64,000 bases of DNA from Sphingomonas sabuli (lineage in GTDB: Bacteria; Pseudomonadota; Alphaproteobacteria; Sphingomonadales; Sphingomonadaceae), in NCBI RefSeq assembly GCF_014352855.1, contig NZ_CP060697.1, positions 496,001-560,000 on the forward strand, read 5' to 3'. Position numbers and translations under genes: made by a program. This document shows, piece after piece, positions 24,201 through 32,580 of this stretch. A model generated the notes under the pieces. It saw only the letters and a list, made by a program, of their open reading frames with translations. It searched no databases and was not told the origin of the DNA. The number at the start of each line of letters is the position of its first letter. The stretch's first letter is position 1.

Positions 24201-25250
24201 CTAACCCCTGCCGATCAGGCGCTGGGCCATGGCATCGGCAACCGCTGCCGGGTCGCGGGCGCTGGCGGCGCTTTCCGTCCAGATCTGCTCGAGCCGGGTC
24301 GGGATGCCTTCGATACGCTCGCGCACCAAGCTGGCGTCACCGTCGGCAAGATATTCGGTGCATACGTTGATGATGCCGCCGGCGTTGATGACGTAATCGG
24401 GCGCGTACAGGATGCCCCGCTTGGCAAGCCGCTGGCCGTCCTCCGGCGTTGCCAGCTGATTGTTGGCGCCGCCGGCGACGATCGGCGTCTTCAACCGGGC
24501 GATGGACTCTTCGGTCAGGATCGCGCCGAGTGCATTGGGGCTGACGACGTCCGCGTCGAGGAACAGCACGTCGTCGGTCGCGACCACTTCGCCGTCGACC
24601 TTGTCGGCCAGCGCCTTGGCCTTGGCCGCATCGATATCCGCGATCGACAGCCGCGCACCTTCGGCCGCTGCGTGCATGGCAACGCCCCCGGCAACGCTGC
24701 CGGCGCCTTGCATGGCAATGTGCAGGCCGTCGACGCTGTCCTTGCCGAGCGCGCGCTTTACCGCCGCCTTCAAGCCCAGGAACACGCCCAGCGAGGTGTG
24801 CGGACCGGGATCGCCGCCGACGTCGCTGCCTTCGGTCGGAAGCCCGGCGACGTATTGCGTCTGGCGGCGGACGTCGACCATGTCGGTAACGCTCATGCCG
24901 ACGTCTTCGGCGGTGACATAACGGCCTCCCAGGCCCTCGACCGCCTTGCCGAACGCGGCAAGCAACTCAGGGCCCTTCTGGCGGTCGGCGGGCGCCAGGA
25001 TGACGGACTTGCCGCCGCCAAGGGCGAGGCCGGCCATGGCGTTCTTGTAGCTCATCCCGCGCGACAGGCGCAGGGCGTCGGTCAGGGCGTCGGACGGATT
25101 GTCATAGTGCCAGAAACGCGCACCGCCCGCGGCCGGGCCGAGATGGGTCGAATGGATGGCGATAATCGCACACAGGCCGGACTCCGGCTCACTGACGAAA
25201 TGGACCACTTCATGCGCGTCGAAATCGGGGTAACCCCAAGGCGTATTCAT
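24201..25250 (-). CDS. Leu/Phe/Val dehydrogenase family protein
   Basis: A 349-residue Glu/Leu/Phe/Val dehydrogenase of the amino-acid type, starting at ATG 25250 (MNTPWGYPDF). Catalytic signature: KNAMAGLALGGGKSVILAP (about residues 69-87, catalytic Lys in GGGKS), TAEDVGMSVTDM (about 109-120), and NAD domain MQGAGSVAGGVAMHAA (about 180-195). It oxidatively deaminates branched or aromatic amino acids using NAD+, or runs in reverse for synthesis. Exact substrate cannot be told from the visible residues. It lies 11 bp upstream of ccmC on the same strand but is likely a separate transcript or a fortuitous neighbour. Confidence 0.9.
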   Translation of the reverse strand: MNTPWGYPDFDAHEVVHFVSEPESGLCAIIAIHSTHLGPAAGGARFWHYDNPSDALTDALRLSRGMSYKNAMAGLALGGGKSVILAPADRQKGPELLAAFGKAVEGLGGRYVTAEDVGMSVTDMVDVRRQTQYVAGLPTEGSDVGGDPGPHTSLGVFLGLKAAVKRALGKDSVDGLHIAMQGAGSVAGGVAMHAAAEGARLSIADIDAAKAKALADKVDGEVVATDDVLFLDADVVSPNALGAILTEESIARLKTPIVAGGANNQLATPEDGQRLAKRGILYAPDYVINAGGIINVCTEYLADGDASLVRERIEGIPTRLEQIWTESAASARDPAAVADAMAQRLIGRG

Positions 25251-25282
25251 TTGTCCGGAACGGTCCCGCTTGAGAAAAATGA

Positions 25283-25360
25283 TGGGGCGACCGAGGGGAC
25301 TTGAACCCCCGACCCCTGGTACCACAAACCAGTGCTCTAACCAGCTGAGCTACGATCGCC
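25283..25360 (-). tRNA. tRNA-His (GTG)
   Basis: 78 nt with encoded CCA and the extra G-1 opposite C73 that marks tRNA-His. Anticodon stem CTGGT/ACCAG encloses the loop TTGTGGT, giving anticodon GTG. Acceptor GCGATCG pairs CGGTCGC (one G-T). Upstream of the dehydrogenase gene by 32 bp. Confidence 0.95.
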
Positions 25361-25454
25361 ACGACGCGCCGACTAAGGTCCCGTGCGAGGTTCCCCAAAG
25401 CGCGCGCGCTCCTTAGGGTCGGCGACCGCTGAACGCAACCCGAACGGAGTGCTC

Positions 25455-25895
25455 ATGGCCAACGCGACAATGGAGAAATTCGGCTATCCCGACACGCTGA
25501 TCGCGGAGTTGGAGCATTGGGCCGTGCTGCTTCGACCGGCGCAGGTGACACTGGGCTCCCTCATCCTCGCCGCAAAGTCGGATGTCATAGCTTATGGGGA
25601 TCTGCCGGCCGAAGCCTTCGCGGAACAGGGCGAGGCGGTGCGCAGGATCGAAGCTGCACTGCGCTCTTTCTGCCAGTACGAGCGTATCAATTACCTGATG
25701 CTAATGATGGTCGATCCCAACGTCCATTTCCATGTCATCCCGCGCTACGAAGCGGCACGGCAGTGGAAGACTTTGACATTCGCCGACACGGGCTGGCCCG
25801 GCCCACCGTCGCTCAAGGACGCGATCGCCCTCGACGGTGAACAGATCGCCATGCTGCGGGACGAAATCCGCAACCTGTACTGCGGCAGGGCGTGA
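25455..25895 (+). CDS. HIT-family protein
   Basis: A 146-residue HIT (histidine triad) protein. The motif is VHFHVIPRYEA (about residues 93-103), close to HxHxH; the N-terminal part has a conserved LILAAKSDVIAYGDLPAEAF. HIT proteins are nucleotide hydrolases or transferases; the third His here is replaced (HFHVIPRY), as in a divergent subgroup of HIT proteins. ATG 25455 follows CGGAGTGCTC. It lies alone between two tRNA genes. Confidence 0.85.
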   Translation: MANATMEKFGYPDTLIAELEHWAVLLRPAQVTLGSLILAAKSDVIAYGDLPAEAFAEQGEAVRRIEAALRSFCQYERINYLMLMMVDPNVHFHVIPRYEAARQWKTLTFADTGWPGPPSLKDAIALDGEQIAMLRDEIRNLYCGRA

Positions 25896-25988
25896 ACGAG
25901 CGCACCGGCCGCGAAATCCCGTTTCGCGATTGAGACGAATTGCGGCGGATCGGAAGCTTCCAGCCGGCCTATCTGGACTAGGCGGGGC

Positions 25989-26063
25989 TGGTGGGCGCGG
26001 CAGGGATTGAACCTGCGACCCCACCCGTGTGAAGGGTGTGCTCTACCACTGAGCTACGCGCCC
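25989..26063 (-). tRNA. tRNA-Val (CAC)
   Basis: 75 nt including CCA. Acceptor GGGCGCG/CGCGCCC, D arm GCTCAGTGGTAGAGC, anticodon stem CACCC/GGGTG with loop TTCACAC giving anticodon CAC, T arm GCAGGTTCAATCCCTGC. Confidence 0.95.
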
Positions 26064-26114
26064 GCTGCCCTGCGGGAGCGGCGGAAATAGGGACAGGTCG
26101 CGCGGCTGTCCAGA

Positions 26115-26387
26115 TTACTGGACGGCGTCTTTCAAAACCTTGCCCGCCCGGAACTTGGGCTGCGATGTCGGCTTGATCTGCATCGGCTCGCCGGTGCGGG
26201 GATTTCGCCCGGTCGACGCCTTGCGCCGGGTGACCGAGAAATTGCCGAACCCGACCAGCCGGACCTCGTCGCCGCGCTTCAATGCGGAGGTGATTACCTC
26301 CAGCATCGTTTCGACCGCCCGCGCCGCGTCATTGCGGCTCAGACCGGCGCGATCCGCGACATGGCCGATCAGTTCCTGCTTATTCAT
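26115..26387 (-). CDS. hupB: HU family DNA-binding protein
   Basis: A 90-residue HU protein: MNKQELIGHVADRAGLSRND start, DNA-binding arm with VGFGNFSVTRRKASTGRNPR (about 44-63), PKFRAGKVLKDAVQ end. It bends and packages DNA and is a transcription cofactor. It follows lon, 93 bp away on the same strand, an order common in proteobacteria. Confidence 0.96.
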   Translation of the reverse strand: MNKQELIGHVADRAGLSRNDAARAVETMLEVITSALKRGDEVRLVGFGNFSVTRRKASTGRNPRTGEPMQIKPTSQPKFRAGKVLKDAVQ

Positions 26388-26435
26388 CGTTGCTCCCCGA
26401 TGGGACCGCCCGGGACTCGCGCGGCTTCGCTCAAG

Positions 26436-26466
26436 ATTAAAGGCACAGACTCGTTGCCGAAGTCAA
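26436..26466 (-). promoter_or_regulatory. Possible housekeeping promoter of hupB
   Basis: Read on the minus strand: TTGACT (26466-26461) and TTTAAT (26441-26436), 19 nt apart, in the lon-hupB intergenic region, about 50 bp before the hupB start. Elements are good but the spacing is longer than ideal. Confidence 0.35.
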
Positions 26467-26480
26467 AACCCCTGCGCCGA

Positions 26481-28880
26481 TTAGTGACGCAGGCGCGCCT
26501 CGCCGGGATTTTCGCCCGGCGGAAGCGGCGGTTCGGCGGCATGTTCGTCCGCGTCGGTCCATTCGATCGGAACCATCGGTGCGGTCATCGCATGGGTCAG
26601 GACCTCGTCGACGTGACTGACCGGAATGATCTTCAGGCTTTCCTTTACCGCGGCCGGAATTTCCTCCAGGTCCTTTTCATTCTCCGCCGGGATCAGCACC
26701 GTGGTGATGCCCCCTCGAAGCGCCGCAAGCAGTTTCTCCTTCAGGCCGCCGATCGGCAGCACGCGCCCGCGAAGCGTAACCTCACCGGTCATCGCCACGT
26801 CGCGGCGCACCGGAATGCCGGTCAGCGTCGAGATCATCGCCGTGACCATGCCGATGCCCGCCGACGGCCCGTCCTTGGGCACCGCGCCTTCGGGCAAGTG
26901 GACGTGGATGTTCTTGCGGCCGAACAGGCTCGGCTTGACCCCGAACGAGGGCGAGCGCGCCTTGACGAAGCTCATCGCCGCCTGAACGGATTCCTTCATC
27001 ACGTCGCCCAGCTTGCCGGTCGTCTTGATCTCGCCCTTCCCGGGCACGGTGACCGCTTCGATGGTCAGCAATTCGCCGCCGACCTCGGTCCAGGCCAGGC
27101 CGGTGACCGCGCCGATCTGGTCCTCTTCCTCGCCGACGCCATAGCGGTAGCGGCGGACGCCAAGGAATTCGGCAATGTTGTCCGCGGTCAGCTCGACCGT
27201 CGTGGTCTTGCCCTCGAGAATGCGGCGCAGGGACTTGCGCGCCACCTTGGCGAGTTCGCGTTCCAGCGTACGGACGCCGGCTTCGCGGGTGTAATTTTGA
27301 ATCATCGCCCGCAGGCCGTCGTCGCGGAACTTCAGCTCCTCCGCGGTGACGCCATGCGCTTCCATCTGCTTGGGGATGAGGTGGCGCTTGGCGATCTCCA
27401 CCTTTTCGTCCTCGGTGTAACCCTCCAGCCGGATGATCTCCATGCGGTCGAGCAACGGCTGCGGCATGTCGAGCGAATTGGCGGTGGTGACGAACATCAC
27501 GTCGCTAAGGTCGTAATCCAGCTCCAGATAATGATCCTGGAAACGGGTGTTCTGTTCGGGGTCGAGCACTTCCAGCAAAGCCGAGCTGGGATCGCCGCGG
27601 AAATCCTGGCCAAGCTTGTCGATCTCGTCGAGCAGGAACAGCGGGTTGGTAGTTCCGGCCTTGCGGATGTTGGAAATGATCTTGCCCGGTAGCGAACCGA
27701 TGTAGGTGCGGCGGTGGCCGCGGATTTCGGCTTCGTCGCGCACGCCGCCGAGCGACTGGCGAACGAATTCGCGACCCGTCGCGCGGGCGATCGACCGGCC
27801 CAGCGACGTCTTGCCGACGCCGGGCGGACCGACGAGGCACAGGATCGGGCCCTTCAGCTTGTTGGTGCGGGCCTGGACCGCGAGATATTCGACGATCCGG
27901 TCCTTGACCTTTTCCAGCCCGTAATGATCCTCGTCGAGCACCGCCTGCGCTTCGGCGATATCTTTCTTCACCTTGGATTTTTTGCCCCACGGCAGGCCCA
28001 ACAGCACGTCGAGGTAATTGCGCGCGACGGTCGCTTCGGCCGACATCGGGGCCATTGCCTTGAGCTTTTTCAGCTCGGCGGTGGCGCGGGTGCGAGCTTC
28101 CTTCGACAGCTTGGTCTTGCGGATCTTGGCAGCCAGCTCCTGCAGCTCGTCGCCGCCTTCTTCGCCTTCATTGCCAAGTTCGCGCTGGATCGCCTTCAAC
28201 TGCTCGTTGAGGTAATATTCGCGCTGAGTTTTCTCCATCTGGCGCTTCACGCGGCTGCGGATCTTCTTCTCGACCTGCAGCACGCCAAGCTCGCCTTCCA
28301 TGAAGGCGAACACCATTTCCAGCCGGCGCGCCGGATTAAGCTCGCCAAGGATCGCCTGCTTGTCGGCAACCTTGACCGACAGGTTCGCAGCAACCGCGTC
28401 AGCCAGCACCGACGGGCTTTCCAGCTCGGCCAGCTGAATGCCGGTTTCCGGCGGCAGCCGCTTGTTGAGCTTCGCGTAATTTTCGAACTGCTCGACGACG
28501 GAGCGCATTAGTGCCTGGGCTTCGGGCCCGGTGGCCTCCTCCTCATCGACTTCCTCGACCGTCGCCGAGACGAAGCCATCGCTTTCCTCCAGCCCGACCA
28601 AACGAGCGCGCCTGGCACCCTCGACCAGCACACGCACAGTGCCGTCGGGCAGCTTGAGCAACTGCATCGCGGTGGCGATGACTCCAAGGTCGTAGAGGTC
28701 GTCGCGGCTTGGATCGTCCTCCGCCGGATCGAGCTGCGCGACGAGAAATAGCTGCTTGTCCTCGGCCATCGCGGCCTCGAGCGCCGCGACCGATTTTTCG
28801 CGGCCGACAAACAGGGGAACGATACGCTCCGGGAATACGACGATGTCGCGAAGCGGCAGAAGCGGGAGAGTGCGAGTCAT
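26481..28880 (-). CDS. lon: ATP-dependent protease Lon
   Basis: A 799-residue LonA: N-terminal substrate domain starting with [20 protein letters not shown], a coiled-coil region, AAA+ module with Walker [13 protein letters not shown] (about residue 348) and Walker [11 protein letters not shown], and a Ser-Lys protease domain with [11 protein letters not shown] (catalytic Ser near 673) and catalytic Lys about 43 residues on. It degrades misfolded and regulatory proteins and is normally heat-induced; an RpoH-type promoter ends 7 bp from its start, hinting at an almost leaderless transcript. Confidence 0.97.
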   Translation of the reverse strand: MTRTLPLLPLRDIVVFPERIVPLFVGREKSVAALEAAMAEDKQLFLVAQLDPAEDDPSRDDLYDLGVIATAMQLLKLPDGTVRVLVEGARRARLVGLEESDGFVSATVEEVDEEEATGPEAQALMRSVVEQFENYAKLNKRLPPETGIQLAELESPSVLADAVAANLSVKVADKQAILGELNPARRLEMVFAFMEGELGVLQVEKKIRSRVKRQMEKTQREYYLNEQLKAIQRELGNEGEEGGDELQELAAKIRKTKLSKEARTRATAELKKLKAMAPMSAEATVARNYLDVLLGLPWGKKSKVKKDIAEAQAVLDEDHYGLEKVKDRIVEYLAVQARTNKLKGPILCLVGPPGVGKTSLGRSIARATGREFVRQSLGGVRDEAEIRGHRRTYIGSLPGKIISNIRKAGTTNPLFLLDEIDKLGQDFRGDPSSALLEVLDPEQNTRFQDHYLELDYDLSDVMFVTTANSLDMPQPLLDRMEIIRLEGYTEDEKVEIAKRHLIPKQMEAHGVTAEELKFRDDGLRAMIQNYTREAGVRTLERELAKVARKSLRRILEGKTTTVELTADNIAEFLGVRRYRYGVGEEEDQIGAVTGLAWTEVGGELLTIEAVTVPGKGEIKTTGKLGDVMKESVQAAMSFVKARSPSFGVKPSLFGRKNIHVHLPEGAVPKDGPSAGIGMVTAMISTLTGIPVRRDVAMTGEVTLRGRVLPIGGLKEKLLAALRGGITTVLIPAENEKDLEEIPAAVKESLKIIPVSHVDEVLTHAMTAPMVPIEWTDADEHAAEPPLPPGENPGEARLRH

Positions 28881-28887
28881 GCAGACT

Positions 28888-28916
28888 ATATGGGCGGCAC
28901 CGCCTGCAGGGACAAG
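28888..28916 (-). promoter_or_regulatory. RpoH (heat-shock) promoter of lon
   Basis: On the minus strand CTTG (28916-28913), an 18-nt spacer and CCCATAT (28894-28888) fit the RpoH consensus. The -10 ends 7 bp from the lon ATG at 28880, so transcription would begin at or next to the start codon. Confidence 0.6.
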
Positions 28917-28937
28917 CAGCGGTGCGACAGTCCGGCG

Positions 28938-29459
28938 CTAGATGTTCACGCCCTGGACGATGAGCAGCGCGGGGATGAGATTTTGCAGCGCGTGGGTCGC
29001 GGCGGGCACGGCAAAGGCAAGCCAGTAGGACCGCGTCCGCCACGTCACAAACAGGGTCGAGAAAATCACGAACGGCCACCAGATGACCAGTCCCCAGATC
29101 GGCGTCATCAGCGAATGGGCGATGCCCCAGCCTGCGGCGCTGACGATGACCGCGGCGGCCGGTGGGAGGAACAGCAGCAGTACCAGTAGCACCCCGCCCA
29201 TGATCAGCGTTTCGGCTACCGGCGCGAACACTACCAACCCAAACAGCGTGACGAAGCCGTCGACCTTGAACGACGGCGGCGACGCTTCGGGAAACAGGCT
29301 GGCGGCAACGACCGAGAGCGCGATGCTGATGGGAAAGGCCAGCAACCAGCCGACAAGGATCGCGCGTACCGGATGCTCCGGCACGCGGATTGCTTTGGGC
29401 AGGTACTTCAGGGGCGTGCCGGCACCGATCGGTACCGGCGCGGCGGCGTCAGGCGTCAC
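28938..29459 (-). CDS. CPBP-like intramembrane protease family protein (divergent)
   Basis: A 173-residue membrane protein with about four or five helices. It has the layout of CPBP (CAAX/Abi-type) intramembrane proteins: a conserved Glu in [12 protein letters not shown] (about 95-106), His in GIAHSLMTP (about 131), and His/Asn in [10 protein letters not shown] (about 158-167). The usual EExxxR motif is reduced to one Glu, so activity is uncertain. It overlaps the end of clpX by 4 nt and lies between clpX and lon, a place usually empty, and probably co-transcribed with clpX. Confidence 0.65.
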   Translation of the reverse strand: MTPDAAAPVPIGAGTPLKYLPKAIRVPEHPVRAILVGWLLAFPISIALSVVAASLFPEASPPSFKVDGFVTLFGLVVFAPVAETLIMGGVLLVLLLFLPPAAAVIVSAAGWGIAHSLMTPIWGLVIWWPFVIFSTLFVTWRTRSYWLAFAVPAATHALQNLIPALLIVQGVNI

Positions 29460-30721
29460 GCAGCGTCGCCGGTCTTACCCTTTTTGGCATAGACTCGAAC
29501 CGGGTCCTTGCGGGCGTCGACCACTTCACGGTCGATATGCACCTCGTCGACGCCGTCCATCGACGGCAGGTCGAACATCGTGTCGAGCAGGATGCCCTCC
29601 AGGATGGAACGCAGGCCGCGGGCGCCAGTCTTGCGATCGATCGCCTTGCGCGCCACCGCGCTCAGGGCGTCGTCGCTGAAGGCCAGCTCCACCGACTCCA
29701 TGTCGAACAGCTTCTGATACTGCTTCACGAGCGCGTTCTTCGGCTCGATCAGGATCTTGATCAGCGCCGCTTCGTCGAGGTCGTCCAGCGTCGCGATAAC
29801 CGGCAGACGGCCGATGAATTCCGGGATAAGGCCAAAGCGGAGCAGGTCTTCCGGCTCGCAATGCTTGAGAATCTCGCCGGTCTTGCGCTCGTCGGGCGCC
29901 GCGACATGCGCGCCGAAGCCCATCGACTTGCCTTCCATGCGGTCGGAAATGATCTTTTCCAGGCCCGCGAAGGCGCCGCCGCAAATGAACAGGATGTTGG
30001 TGGTGTCGACCTGGAGAAATTCCTGCTGCGGATGCTTGCGGCCGCCCTGCGGCGGAACGCTGGCCGTGGTCCCTTCCATCAGCTTGAGCAACGCCTGCTG
30101 GACGCCTTCCCCGGACACGTCGCGAGTGATCGACGGATTGTCCGACTTGCGGCTGATCTTGTCGATCTCGTCGATGTAGACGATGCCGCGCTGCGCCTTT
30201 TCGACGTTGTAGTCGGACGCCTGCAGCAGCTTCAGAATGATGTTCTCGACATCCTCGCCGACATAGCCCGCTTCGGTCAGCGTGGTGGCGTCCGCCATTG
30301 TGAAGGGAACGTCGAGAATGCGCGCAAGCGTCTGGGCGAGAAGCGTTTTCCCACAGCCCGTCGGGCCGATGAGAAGGATGTTCGACTTGGCCAGCTCGAC
30401 CTCGGTGCCGGTCTTGGCGCCATGATTGAGCCGCTTGTAATGATTATGCACGGCGACCGACAGGACGCGCTTGGCGCGATCCTGGCCGATGACGTAATCG
30501 TCCAGCACCTTGCAGATTTCGGCCGGCGTCGGAACGCCATCGCGGGTCTTCACCAGCGCGGACTTGGATTCCTCGCGGATGATGTCGTTGCACAGTTCGA
30601 CGCATTCATCGCAAATGAACACGGTCGGCCCGGCAATGAGCTTGCGCACCTCATGCTGCGACTTGCCGCAGAAGGAGCAGTAGAGCGTGCTCTTGCCATC
30701 GCTGCCCGATAGTTTGGTCAT
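29456..30721 (-). CDS. clpX: ClpX, ATPase subunit of the ClpXP protease
   Basis: A 421-residue ClpX from ATG 30721 ([10 protein letters not shown]). The N-terminal zinc-binding dimer domain has Cys15/Cys18 and Cys37/Cys40 (CSFC, CDEC). AAA+ module: Walker [13 protein letters not shown] and Walker [19 protein letters not shown]-type substrate-loop residues ([10 protein letters not shown]) and the C-terminal [13 protein letters not shown] sensor-2 region are present. It unfolds ssrA-tagged and regulatory substrates for ClpP, including cell-cycle regulators in alphaproteobacteria. It lies 185 bp after clpP. An alternate start at 30766 is less likely. Confidence 0.97.
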   Translation of the reverse strand: MTKLSGSDGKSTLYCSFCGKSQHEVRKLIAGPTVFICDECVELCNDIIREESKSALVKTRDGVPTPAEICKVLDDYVIGQDRAKRVLSVAVHNHYKRLNHGAKTGTEVELAKSNILLIGPTGCGKTLLAQTLARILDVPFTMADATTLTEAGYVGEDVENIILKLLQASDYNVEKAQRGIVYIDEIDKISRKSDNPSITRDVSGEGVQQALLKLMEGTTASVPPQGGRKHPQQEFLQVDTTNILFICGGAFAGLEKIISDRMEGKSMGFGAHVAAPDERKTGEILKHCEPEDLLRFGLIPEFIGRLPVIATLDDLDEAALIKILIEPKNALVKQYQKLFDMESVELAFSDDALSAVARKAIDRKTGARGLRSILEGILLDTMFDLPSMDGVDEVHIDREVVDARKDPVRVYAKKGKTGDAA

Positions 30722-30906
30722 CTCGTCCCTTACTTTGGCCGCGTGCGGACGTTCCGCACCGGCCACGCTAACCGGATTTATACAACGCGCAAGCTTGGGC
30801 TTGGGTTAACGCCCCAGCGCGCTGTGCCATTTCGGTAAAGAATATGGCTGTGGACCGCGGTGCAAACAAGCGCCGGGCGAAAGAAATCGACCGCCCGGAT
30901 AGTCGC

Positions 30907-31560
30907 TTAGCTAGGCGTAACTTCGCCCGCGCCGGTGCCGGCATCCGCGCCGGATTCCGGCCGCCGTTCGAACACTTCGTCGATGATGCCGAATTCCTTG
31001 GCTTCGTCGGCTTCCATGAACTTGTCGCGGTCCATGGCCTTTTCGATCTCCTCGATCGATTGGCCGGTGTACTTGGCGTACAGCGCGTTCAACCGGCTGC
31101 GCATGCGCAGGATCTCGCGGGCCTGGATCTCGATGTCCGCGGCCATGCCTTGGGCGCCGCCCGACGGCTGGTGGACCATGATGCGGCTGTTCGACAAGGC
31201 GACGCGCATGCCCGGTTCGCCCGCCGCGAGCAGAAAGCTGCCCATCGACGCGGCCTGGCCGATGCAGACCGTGCCGATCTTCGGCCGGATGTACTGCATC
31301 GTATCGTGGATCGCGAGACCGGCGGTGACCACGCCGCCCGGCGAGTTGATGTACATGAAGATGTCCTTCTTCGGGTTCTCGGACTCGAGGAAGAGCAGCT
31401 GGGCGGTAACGAGGCTCGCCATATGGTCCTCGATCCCGCCGGTGATGAAGACGATCCGTTCCCTTAGCAACCGCGAATAAATGTCGAAGCTGCGCTCGCC
31501 GCGGTTCGATTGCTCGATGACGATGGGGACGAGCTGGGAAACGATGTCCTGATGATCCAT
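30907..31560 (-). CDS. clpP: ClpP protease subunit
   Basis: A 217-residue ClpP serine protease with the triad Ser105 (GQAASMGSF), His130 (IMVHQPSGG) and Asp179 (MDRDK), and the INSPGG turn near residue 71. It forms the tetradecamer chamber used by ClpX and ClpA. The C-terminus has a short Ala/Gly-rich extension ([10 protein letters not shown]). A RpoH-like promoter lies 37-65 bp upstream, overlapping the end of the preceding glycosyltransferase gene. Confidence 0.96.
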   Translation of the reverse strand: MDHQDIVSQLVPIVIEQSNRGERSFDIYSRLLRERIVFITGGIEDHMASLVTAQLLFLESENPKKDIFMYINSPGGVVTAGLAIHDTMQYIRPKIGTVCIGQAASMGSFLLAAGEPGMRVALSNSRIMVHQPSGGAQGMAADIEIQAREILRMRSRLNALYAKYTGQSIEEIEKAMDRDKFMEADEAKEFGIIDEVFERRPESGADAGTGAGEVTPS

Positions 31561-31596
31561 GATCTATGAAAGTCCTGATATGTTGGTCTGGACGCT

Positions 31597-31625
31597 ACAT
31601 CGGGCCGATGTGCGAAAGGTTCAAG
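31597..31625 (-). promoter_or_regulatory. RpoH-like (heat-shock) promoter of clpP
   Basis: Minus strand: CTTG (31625-31622), 18-nt spacer, CCGATGT (31603-31597), matching all but one fixed position of CYTATNT. The expected start would give a leader of about 30 nt. It lies across the stop codon of the GT2 gene. Confidence 0.5.
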
Positions 31626-32556
31626 CCACCCGCCCGGGCGCGTCGAAGGACAGATAGGCAAGCCGCCGGACTTCCCGGCGGCCGCGCGTGACGGTGTCGA
31701 GAATAAGTCCGGCGAAGAAGCAAAGCACGGCGACGATGGTCATGCCGGTGACAAGGATCGCGGTCGGAACACGCGGCACCAGGCCGGTGTCGATGTAGGT
31801 CGTGATCAGCGGGATCGAGAGGATCAGCGCCGCGATCAGCAGCAGCGCCGCAATACTGCCGAAGAACAGGGCCGGCCGCTCGACCCGATAGAGTGTGCCG
31901 ATGGTCTTGAGGATCCGCCACCCGTCGCCATAGGTCGACAGCTTCGACTCCGAACCCTCGGGCCGCGCCAGATAGCGGGTTTCGACCTCGCCCACCGGCA
32001 TGCGCAGTTCCAGCGCGTGGACGCTCATCTCGGTCTCGATCTCGAAGCCCGAAGACAGCACCGGAAAGCTCTTCACGAAGCGGCGCGAGAAGATCCGGTA
32101 GCCCGAAAAGATGTCGTTGAAGGTGCGGCCGAACAACCGCGCCAGCAGCCCGGTGAACAGCTTGTTCCCCAACACGTGGCCGCCGCGATACGCGTCCTTC
32201 GCCTCGTGCCGACGGGTGCCGACGACCATGTCGTATTGGCCGTCAAGCAGCAGGGCGACCATCTCCGGCGCCGATTGCGGATCGTAGGTCAGGTCGCCGT
32301 CGGCCATCAGGTACACGTCCGCGTCTATGTCGGCGAACATGCGCCGGACGACATGGCCCTTGCCCTGCTGCCGTTCGGTACGGACGACCGCGCCCGCGGC
32401 TTCGGCCAGCGCGCAGGTGCGGTCGGAGCTGTTGTTGTCGTAGACGTAAACGGTCGCGCCGGGCAGCGCCGAGCGGAAGCCGGCGACCGTCTCGGCGATC
32501 GTCGCTTCCTCGTTATAGCAGGGCAGCAGGACGGCAATCCGCTCTTGCGATGGCAC
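31621..32556 (-). CDS. GT2 glycosyltransferase with C-terminal membrane anchor
   Basis: A 311-residue dolichol-phosphate-mannose-synthase-like GT2 enzyme. The nucleotide-sugar domain (about 7-225) opens with IAVLLPCYNEEATIAETVAG and has the DxD pair at Asp86/Asp88 (MADGDLTYDP). Then come two C-terminal helices (about 230-255 and 265-290) that anchor it. Such enzymes transfer a sugar from UDP/GDP-sugar to a polyprenyl phosphate for lipid or glycan synthesis. It lies between tig and clpP, an unusual place, 24 bp after tig on the same strand. Acceptor unknown. Confidence 0.85.
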   Translation of the reverse strand: MPSQERIAVLLPCYNEEATIAETVAGFRSALPGATVYVYDNNSSDRTCALAEAAGAVVRTERQQGKGHVVRRMFADIDADVYLMADGDLTYDPQSAPEMVALLLDGQYDMVVGTRRHEAKDAYRGGHVLGNKLFTGLLARLFGRTFNDIFSGYRIFSRRFVKSFPVLSSGFEIETEMSVHALELRMPVGEVETRYLARPEGSESKLSTYGDGWRILKTIGTLYRVERPALFFGSIAALLLIAALILSIPLITTYIDTGLVPRVPTAILVTGMTIVAVLCFFAGLILDTVTRGRREVRRLAYLSFDAPGRVA

Positions 32557-32580
32557 GGCCCCTGCTCCCCCTGCCAGTCC

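Noticed and set aside
26361..27692. A 443-codon frame opposite lon (and similar ones opposite gatB, CcmF, Leu/Phe/Val dehydrogenase and ald)
   Set aside because: All lie antisense to confident genes, carry no motifs and follow the third-position GC bias.
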